11,426 nt of DNA from Acidimicrobiales bacterium. Its GTDB lineage: Bacteria > Actinomycetota > Acidimicrobiia > Acidimicrobiales > Aldehydirespiratoraceae. Location of the stretch: contig BQJV01000056.1 in the NCBI GenBank assembly GCA_021604885.1, positions 1-11,426 of the forward strand. Reading direction: 5' to 3'. Below, piece by piece: positions 7,255-11,426 of this stretch. A model generated the notes under the pieces. It was not told where the DNA came from and did no database searches. It saw nothing but the letters and a program-made list of their open reading frames with translations. Numbering within the stretch: the first letter of the stretch is position 1; every line of letters begins with the position of its first letter. A program made the translations under genes and the position numbers.

Positions 7255-7447
7255 AGCTCAGACGGAGCTTCGTGCGAAAGGCGATGACGGCACCGGCTTC
7301 GATGAGCACGTCCATCTCGACGACCTCGGCGACGCGGAGGTCGTCGTAGGTCTTGCTCGCCTCGCGCACCGCGTTCTCCGCGGCCTTCTCCCATGAATCG
7401 CTGCTCGAGCCGATGAGCTCGATCACTTGGTAGACGCGATCGTCCAT
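7241..7447 (-). CDS. Dodecin family protein
   Basis: A 68-residue protein with the beta-alpha-beta-beta dodecin fold: VYQVIELIGSS (5-15), helix SWEKAAENAVREASKTYDDL (about 18-37), then strands RVAEVVEMDVLIE and AVIAFRTKLRLSF. Dodecins form hollow dodecamers that store or buffer flavins, and the Thermus protein also binds coenzyme A. Here the flavin-stacking Trp of classic dodecins (LDWFEV region) is Val in LRVAEV, and the ligand-contacting Gln (YQV region) is Arg in FRTKL, so the usual flavin pocket looks altered. Translation is strongly supported: AAGGAGGT lies seven bases before the ATG, inside the end of the acyltransferase gene, whose TGA stop directly touches this ATG. It is the last gene of the CoA-transferase/acyltransferase/dodecin operon and converges, with a 14-base overlap, on the monooxygenase gene. 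Confidence 0.93.
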   Translation of the reverse strand: MDDRVYQVIELIGSSSDSWEKAAENAVREASKTYDDLRVAEVVEMDVLIEAGAVIAFRTKLRLSFKQG

Positions 7448-8341
7448 TCAGGTACCTCCTTGGAAACGGGTGGAAACGGCGAGCTCCGTGAAGAACTCCA
7501 CGGACTCGCCGCGTACGACGCAGCGCATCCGGCCGACCTTGCCCACGCGGGCGTCGTCGTAGCGACTGCAGGCTTCGTCGACCGACTGGCGGGCCGAGTC
7601 AGCGAATGACGTGCCGGCGCTGCGGTACCGGCGGACCATGTAGACGGACTCGGAGCCGCCGCGGATGAGGGGTGGTTCGTCGCTGGCGTACTCGTCGGAG
7701 CGGTCCTGGGGCGTCATCGTCGCGATCGACGCCATCACGTCGTCGGTCATCTGCTGACGCCGGCGACGCTTGCCGCCGGCCAGGTAGGCCCGGGGCTCGA
7801 TCGGCTCGCCGAACCGGACCGTGATCTTGCCGCTGCGTCGGGGAACGTTGCGACCGATCGGCTGCACGTCGTCCGTGCCGACGATCCCGACCGGGATGAT
7901 CGGCGCGCCGGTCTGCAGGGCGAGGTGGGCGACGCCGGTGTGGCCCTTGTGCAGGAAGCCGTCGCGACTGCGTGTGCCCTCCGGGTAGATGCCGACGAGC
8001 TCACCGTCGTCGAGCAGGGACGCGGCCGTGTCGAGCGCCGCCATCGAGGCCCGCGCCTTCTGCCGTCGGATCGGCACCATGCCGACGGCGGGGAAGAGGT
8101 ACTTCGTCTTCCACGAGTCCATGTACTCGGCCTTGCCGAGAAAGAGCACCCGGCGGGGCGCGCTGAGCATCACCAACGGCGTGTCGAAGAACGACAGATG
8201 GTTCGGCGAGATGATCGCCGGCCCGTCGGTCGGGATGTGTTCGCTGCCGACGATGTCCGCCTCGTAGAGCCGGTCGATGAGCGGCCGTCCGACGCGGCGC
8301 AGCGGCTTCGCCAGCCAGCCCACACCGCGTCTGTCGCTCAC
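7448..8341 (-). CDS. 1-acyl-sn-glycerol-3-phosphate acyltransferase (PlsC-like) with C-terminal dodecin-like domain
   Basis: A 297-residue membrane-associated acyltransferase that probably transfers an acyl chain from acyl-CoA or acyl-ACP to lysophosphatidate or a similar acceptor. The PlsC part (about 1-200) has the catalytic NHLSFFD (His48, Asp53), the YPEGTRS block (119-125) and the IIPVGIVG strand (148-155). After a basic and acidic linker (190-230) comes a tail that aligns with the neighbouring free dodecin: VYMVRRY (233-239) with VYQVIEL, a helix SFADSARQSVDEACSR (245-260), then YDDARVGKVGRM (261-272) with YDDLRVAEVVEM, and a last strand SVEFFTEL. This looks like a fused, diverged dodecin unit, which I do not know from characterised PlsC proteins. 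The start is GTG at 8341; an in-frame stop (that of the CoA-transferase) lies 15 bases upstream and no in-frame ATG lies between. Its stop TGA abuts the dodecin ATG. Confidence 0.9.
   Translation of the reverse strand: MSDRRGVGWLAKPLRRVGRPLIDRLYEADIVGSEHIPTDGPAIISPNHLSFFDTPLVMLSAPRRVLFLGKAEYMDSWKTKYLFPAVGMVPIRRQKARASMAALDTAASLLDDGELVGIYPEGTRSRDGFLHKGHTGVAHLALQTGAPIIPVGIVGTDDVQPIGRNVPRRSGKITVRFGEPIEPRAYLAGGKRRRRQQMTDDVMASIATMTPQDRSDEYASDEPPLIRGGSESVYMVRRYRSAGTSFADSARQSVDEACSRYDDARVGKVGRMRCVVRGESVEFFTELAVSTRFQGGT
7451..7651 (-). other. Dodecin-like domain fused to the acyltransferase
   Basis: Codes residues about 231-297 of the acyltransferase. Aligned from its helix to the neighbouring dodecin it keeps S-x(4)-A-x(3)-V-x-E-A-x(3)-YDD-x-RV-x(2)-V-x(2)-M and a matching hydrophobic last strand, with one residue fewer. 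The first strand VYxV is also shared. The call is by eye, without a profile search. Confidence 0.72.
7454..7461 (-). promoter_or_regulatory. Strong Shine-Dalgarno site of the dodecin gene
   Basis: AAGGAGGT on the - strand, seven bases before the dodecin ATG, is the best ribosome site in the window. It lies inside the last codons of the acyltransferase gene, so it also codes the tail of that protein, and it suggests high dodecin yield relative to the upstream enzymes. Confidence 0.85.
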
Positions 8342-8356
8342 GGCGACATCATGGCA

Positions 8357-9592
8357 TCAGCCGAACGCGCCGGCCTCCCGAAGGGCGGCGATGTCCTCTG
8401 CGGACTTGCCGAGCACGTCCGCCATCACGTCGTCGTTGTGCTCACCGACCGTCGGCGCCATGGTCGGCGTCGGTGGCAGGGATCCGTTCACGTAGACCGG
8501 CAGCGGGAGCTGCTCGCAGCCGACGGCTTCGGTGGGGTAGAAGCCCATGCGCGCCTGGAACTGGGGGTCGTCGCCGATGTTGGCCGGTGTGTTGACCGGA
8601 GCGATCGTCGTGTTGAACTCGTTGGAGAAGTCGAGCCACTCCTGACAGGTCTTCGTCCGGAAGATCGTCTGGAGTTCGCGCTGGAGTTCGAGGTTGCCCT
8701 TCGCATGGTCGGCGTACTTCGACCCCGGCCACCTCTCGAAGAGGTCGCCGCGGTCGAGGCCCTCGCAGAAGTTCTTCCAGAACGCCTGCTCGCTCGCCAT
8801 GAAGAGGACGTGGCCGTCGCTTGCCTCGTACATCTGGTAGCGGACGCCCTCCCACATGCCGGCGAGCCCGGCGGGACGACGCTCGTAGTCGTCCGACGGG
8901 TTGCCGGTGACCTCGTCCTCGGGGCGCATGTAGGCCCGCTCCGACTCGATCCGGTACCAGTCCATGTAGGCGGCCGCGTCGGACTGCGCCATCTCCATCT
9001 CGCAGCCCTCGCCCGTCTCGCGGGCCTTGATGATGCCGGCGAGGATCGCCATCGCGCCGACCATCGGGCCGACGTTGATGCCCACGTTCGGCATCGTCGG
9101 CGGGATGCGGGCGAAGCCGTCATCGTCCACGACGGGCTGCACGATGCCCGCCCACGTGTCGTAGGCGATGCCGTGACTGGGCATGTCCTTGTAGGGGCCG
9201 GTCGCTCCGTAGCCGGAGAGCGTGGCGAACACGATCTTCGGGTTCACGGCCTTGAGGTCCTCGTAGCCGAGGCCGAGCTTGGCGAGCGCGCCGGGGCGCA
9301 TCGCCTCGACGACGACGTCCGCCGTTGCGACGAGGTCCTTGTAGACCTGCTTGCCCTCGTCGGTCTTGAGGTCGAGGGTGATGCCGCGTTTGCCGCGGTG
9401 GGTGTGGAGGTGGAGCAGGGAGACGCCCTCGACGATCGGCCAGGTCATCTCGCGGATGTAGTCGCCGGCGGGGGACTCCACCTTGATGACGTCGGCGCCG
9501 AGATCGGCGAAGAACGTGGCGACGTGACCCGGGCCGAGCAGGCTCGACTCGATCACACGGACACCGGACAGCAGCTGGGAGTTGTCGGACAC
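8357..9592 (-). CDS. Family III CoA-transferase (CaiB/BaiF)
   Basis: A 411-residue enzyme of the formyl-CoA transferase/CaiB family, which moves CoA between acids or, in alpha-methylacyl-CoA racemase, epimerises branched acyl-CoAs. Family marks: LLSGVRVIE (7-15), FADLGADVIKVESPAGD (28-44), KRGITLDLKTDEGK (68-81), LSGYGATGPY (125-134), and MAQSDAAAYMD (201-211), where Asp205 stands at the position of the nucleophilic aspartate of formyl-CoA transferase. The partner acid is unknown. The start is GTG 9592, supported by GAGG at 9600-9603 seven bases upstream; the frame stays open to 9988 but the extra residues are not family-like and overlap the divergent gene. It is the first gene of an operon with the acyltransferase (15 bases downstream) and dodecin, and has a palindromic operator candidate 20 bases upstream of its start. 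Confidence 0.93.
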   Translation of the reverse strand: MSDNSQLLSGVRVIESSLLGPGHVATFFADLGADVIKVESPAGDYIREMTWPIVEGVSLLHLHTHRGKRGITLDLKTDEGKQVYKDLVATADVVVEAMRPGALAKLGLGYEDLKAVNPKIVFATLSGYGATGPYKDMPSHGIAYDTWAGIVQPVVDDDGFARIPPTMPNVGINVGPMVGAMAILAGIIKARETGEGCEMEMAQSDAAAYMDWYRIESERAYMRPEDEVTGNPSDDYERRPAGLAGMWEGVRYQMYEASDGHVLFMASEQAFWKNFCEGLDRGDLFERWPGSKYADHAKGNLELQRELQTIFRTKTCQEWLDFSNEFNTTIAPVNTPANIGDDPQFQARMGFYPTEAVGCEQLPLPVYVNGSLPPTPTMAPTVGEHNDDVMADVLGKSAEDIAALREAGAFG

Positions 9593-9612
9593 TGAAGCAC
9601 CTCGGACGGGAC

Positions 9613-9627
9613 CTGACGGACCGTCAG
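9613..9627. promoter_or_regulatory. Palindromic operator candidate, TetR type
   Basis: CTGACGGACCGTCAG is a palindrome with perfect 7-base arms around one central base. Its form resembles sites bound by TetR-family regulators of lipid and acyl-CoA genes. It lies 20 bases upstream of the CoA-transferase start, and the - strand hexamer TAGTTT (9628-9633) beside it could be the -10 box, so a bound repressor would cover the transcription start. The regulator is not coded in this window. Confidence 0.6.
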
Positions 9628-9682
9628 AAACTAGCGGGAGGGAATCCGCGGCGACACATCCCGGTTGCAGAGGGGCACGAGC

Positions 9683-9694
9683 GACAAACTTGTC
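9683..9694. repeat. Short palindrome in the CBS upstream region
   Basis: GACAAACTTGTC has 5-base arms around a 2-base centre, about 70 bases before the cystathionine beta-synthase start. It could be an operator for that gene, but arms this short can occur by chance. The 8-base palindrome TTGGCCAA (9731-9738) lies nearer to the start. Confidence 0.3.
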
Positions 9695-9752
9695 CCGGTC
9701 GAGATGCATCGTCGGCCCGCTGTGCGAGAATTGGCCAACGGCTGATTCGCTG

Positions 9753-9758
9753 AAGGGG
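9753..9758 (+). promoter_or_regulatory. Ribosome binding site of cystathionine beta-synthase
   Basis: AAGGGG six bases before the ATG at 9765 decides the start; the frame is open upstream to 9582, but that stretch lies in the divergent promoter region and has no enzyme-like content. Confidence 0.75.
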
Positions 9759-9764
9759 ATTGCC

Positions 9765-11138
9765 ATGGAGATCTTCGATTCCGTCCTCGACATGGTCGGG
9801 GAGACGCCGCTGGTGCGGCTCCGCCAGGTCGCGGCGGATCTGCCCTGTCCGGTCGTGGTGAAGGCGGAGATGACGAACCCCGGCGGGAGCTCCAAGGATC
9901 GTCCGGCGATCGCGATGATCGATGCCGCGGAACGCGACGGGCTGCTGAAGCCCGGCGGCACGATCGTCGAGCCCACGTCCGGCAACACGGGTGTCGGCCT
10001 CGCGATCGTCGCCGCGCAGCGCGGCTACCGCTGCGTGTTCGTGATGACCGACAAGGTCGGGCCCGAGAAGGTCGACCTGCTGCGCGCCTACGGGGCGGAG
10101 GTCGTGGTCTGCCCGGTCGCGGTCGCGCCCGAGGATCCGCAGTCGTACTACTCGACGGCCGAGCGTCTCGTGCAGGAGATCCCCGGCGCCTTCCGGCCGA
10201 ACCAGTACCACAACCAGACCAACCCGCTCGCCCACTACGAGAGCACGGGCCCGGAGATCTGGCGCCAGACCGACGGCACCGTCACCCACTTCGTCGCGGG
10301 CGCGGGCACCGGCGGCACCCTCAGCGGCGTCGGTCGCTACTTGAAGGAACAGAACGCGGCGGTGCAGATCATCGCCGCGGACCCCGAGGGCTCCGTCTAC
10401 TCCGGTGGCTCCGGCCGTCCGTATCTCGTCGAGGGTGTCGGGGAGGACTTCTTCCCGGAGACGTACCACGCCAACCTCGTGGACCTCACCATTCCGGTGA
10501 CGGATCGGGAGTCGTTCCTGACGGCCCGCCGGGTCACCCAGGAAGAGGGTCTGCTCATCGGCGGCTCCGGTGGCACCGCCGTCAACGCCGCTCTGCAGGT
10601 CGCCGCCGGCGCATCGGCCGACGATCTGGTCGTCGTGCTCGTGCCCGACAGCGGCCGTCTTTATCTCTCCACTCTGTTCGATGACGAGTGGATGGCCGGC
10701 TTCGGCTTCCTCCGCGCCGACGGCCCGGTGGTGGCCGATGTGTTGGAGAGCCGCCGCGAAGGCGTTCCCGAGCTCCTCTATGTCCAGCCCCACCAGACCG
10801 TACGCGAGGCGGCGCAGATGATGAGCGAGCACGGCGTGTCCCAGCTGCCCGTCGCCAAGAACGAGATGCCGCTCGCGGCCGCCGAGGTGATGGGCTCGGT
10901 GAGCGAGCTGCGGCTGATGGACCTCGCCTTCGACACCGATGCCGTGCTCGACAAGACCGTCGAGGACATCATGAGCCCGAAACTCCGCACGATCGGGTCC
11001 GGCCAGCCGGTCGCCCTCGCCGTCGAGATGCTCGAGACCTGCTCGGCGCTGCTGGTGCTGGACGGCGGCCGTCCGCGTGCGGTGATCTCGAGCAGCGACG
11101 TCCTGTCCTTCCTCTCGAAGGCGGCGAACCATGGCTGA
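9765..11138 (+). CDS. cbs: Cystathionine beta-synthase
   Basis: A 457-residue PLP enzyme that condenses serine (or acetylserine) with homocysteine to cystathionine, the first step of reverse transsulfuration; it acts in the cytoplasm. The catalytic domain (about 1-310) starts MEIFDSVLDMVGETPLVRL and has the PLP lysine Lys44 in NPGGSSKDR, the TSGNTG loop (71-76), QYHNQTNP (147-154), the phosphate-binding GTGGT (181-185) and PDSGRLYLST (294-303). A pair of CBS regulatory domains follows (about 335-395 and 398-453), as in the mycobacterial and human enzymes, so it is full length without the N-terminal heme region of the human form. The tandem domains set it apart from cysteine synthase (CysK/CysM). 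It is divergent from the CoA-transferase operon and overlaps the next gene by eight bases, giving a transsulfuration operon. Confidence 0.95.
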   Translation: MEIFDSVLDMVGETPLVRLRQVAADLPCPVVVKAEMTNPGGSSKDRPAIAMIDAAERDGLLKPGGTIVEPTSGNTGVGLAIVAAQRGYRCVFVMTDKVGPEKVDLLRAYGAEVVVCPVAVAPEDPQSYYSTAERLVQEIPGAFRPNQYHNQTNPLAHYESTGPEIWRQTDGTVTHFVAGAGTGGTLSGVGRYLKEQNAAVQIIAADPEGSVYSGGSGRPYLVEGVGEDFFPETYHANLVDLTIPVTDRESFLTARRVTQEEGLLIGGSGGTAVNAALQVAAGASADDLVVVLVPDSGRLYLSTLFDDEWMAGFGFLRADGPVVADVLESRREGVPELLYVQPHQTVREAAQMMSEHGVSQLPVAKNEMPLAAAEVMGSVSELRLMDLAFDTDAVLDKTVEDIMSPKLRTIGSGQPVALAVEMLETCSALLVLDGGRPRAVISSSDVLSFLSKAANHG

Positions 11139-11426
11139 CGATGTGTTCGCGGACGCCGAGGCCTGGGGCTTCGAGACCCGCGCCATTCGGGCCGGTCAAC
11201 CCCACGACCCGTCGAGCGGTGCGGTGGTCACGCCGATCTCGCTGGCGACCACGTTCGTCCAGGAGGACGTCGGCGTGCACCGCGGCTACGAGTACGCCCG
11301 CACCGGCAACCCCACGCGGTCCGCTCTCCAGGACTGTCTGGCATCGCTCGAAGGGGCCGCGCACGGGCTTGCCTTCGGGTCCGGCATGGCCGCGGAGGAC
11401 ACCCTGCTGCGGACGCTCTCACCCGG
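11131..11426 (+). CDS. Cystathionine gamma-synthase / gamma-lyase, 5' part only
   Basis: The first 98 codons of a Cys/Met-metabolism PLP enzyme; the gene runs off the right edge. The visible part reads MADDVFADAEAWGFETRAIR, then the family marks AGQPHDPSSGAVVTPISLATTF, YEYARTGNPTR and GLAFGSGMAA, which are typical of cystathionine gamma-synthase and gamma-lyase. The PLP lysine lies beyond the window. Next to cystathionine beta-synthase, gamma-lyase (cystathionine to cysteine) makes the better pathway, but the two activities cannot be separated from this N-terminus. The ATG lies inside the end of the upstream gene (8-base overlap), so translation is probably coupled. Confidence 0.9.
   Translation, partial: MADDVFADAEAWGFETRAIRAGQPHDPSSGAVVTPISLATTFVQEDVGVHRGYEYARTGNPTRSALQDCLASLEGAAHGLAFGSGMAAEDTLLRTLSP

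Noticed and set aside
7925..9595. Open + strand frame of over 500 codons opposite the CoA-transferase and acyltransferase
   Set aside because: Antisense shadow: low-complexity Arg/Val/Asp/His composition and no motif, while the - strand frames have clear catalytic motifs and ribosome sites.
9624..11186. Open - strand frame of about 520 codons opposite cystathionine beta-synthase
   Set aside because: Antisense shadow of a well-conserved enzyme; no recognisable protein features.

Overview
The window is high-GC, gene-dense bacterial DNA that looks actinobacterial, most likely Acidimicrobiia (Ilumatobacter-like). This placement is an inference. It rests on the GC content, a probable F420-dependent luciferase-like oxidoreductase, a CYP125/CYP124-like P450, a membrane HD-GYP protein with a Thr-rich outer segment, and GTG starts. 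I see nine complete genes, one gene broken by a frameshift and one gene cut by the right edge (eleven... counted as: tpx, HD-GYP [frameshifted], P450, phosphotransferase, LLM oxidoreductase, BVMO, dodecin, PlsC-dodecin fusion, CoA-transferase, CBS, partial CGS/CGL). I found no tRNA, rRNA, CRISPR array or insertion sequence. No gene-free stretch exceeds 300 bases; the longest are 566-668 and 9593-9764, and both hold inverted repeats.

Left part (1-3614, + strand): a thiol peroxidase (tpx); an HD-GYP cyclic-di-GMP phosphodiesterase-like membrane protein whose frame is broken by an apparent one-base deletion at about 1592, after which the other frame carries a third membrane segment, a Ser/Thr repeat stalk and an Ig/cadherin-like outer domain; and a cytochrome P450.

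Middle part (3622-7254): a phosphotransferase of the APH/ACAD10-11 type and an LLM oxidoreductase form a translationally coupled pair on the - strand (ATGA overlap). They are divergent from a phenylacetone-monooxygenase-like Baeyer-Villiger monooxygenase. The 67-base divergent gap is built on a long inverted repeat that reaches both start codons, so the two units may be co-regulated. With the P450 these enzymes suggest oxidative breakdown of a hydrophobic ketone, terpenoid, sterol or branched lipid; the substrate cannot be read from the sequence.

Right part (7241-9592, - strand): an operon of a family III CoA-transferase, a PlsC-type acyltransferase and a dodecin. The acyltransferase carries a C-terminal dodecin-like domain and its stop codon touches the start of the free dodecin gene. 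This is the most unusual arrangement in the window. A TetR-type palindrome lies just upstream of the operon. Divergent from it, cystathionine beta-synthase overlaps by 8 bases the start of a cystathionine gamma-synthase/lyase gene that runs off the window: a transsulfuration operon.
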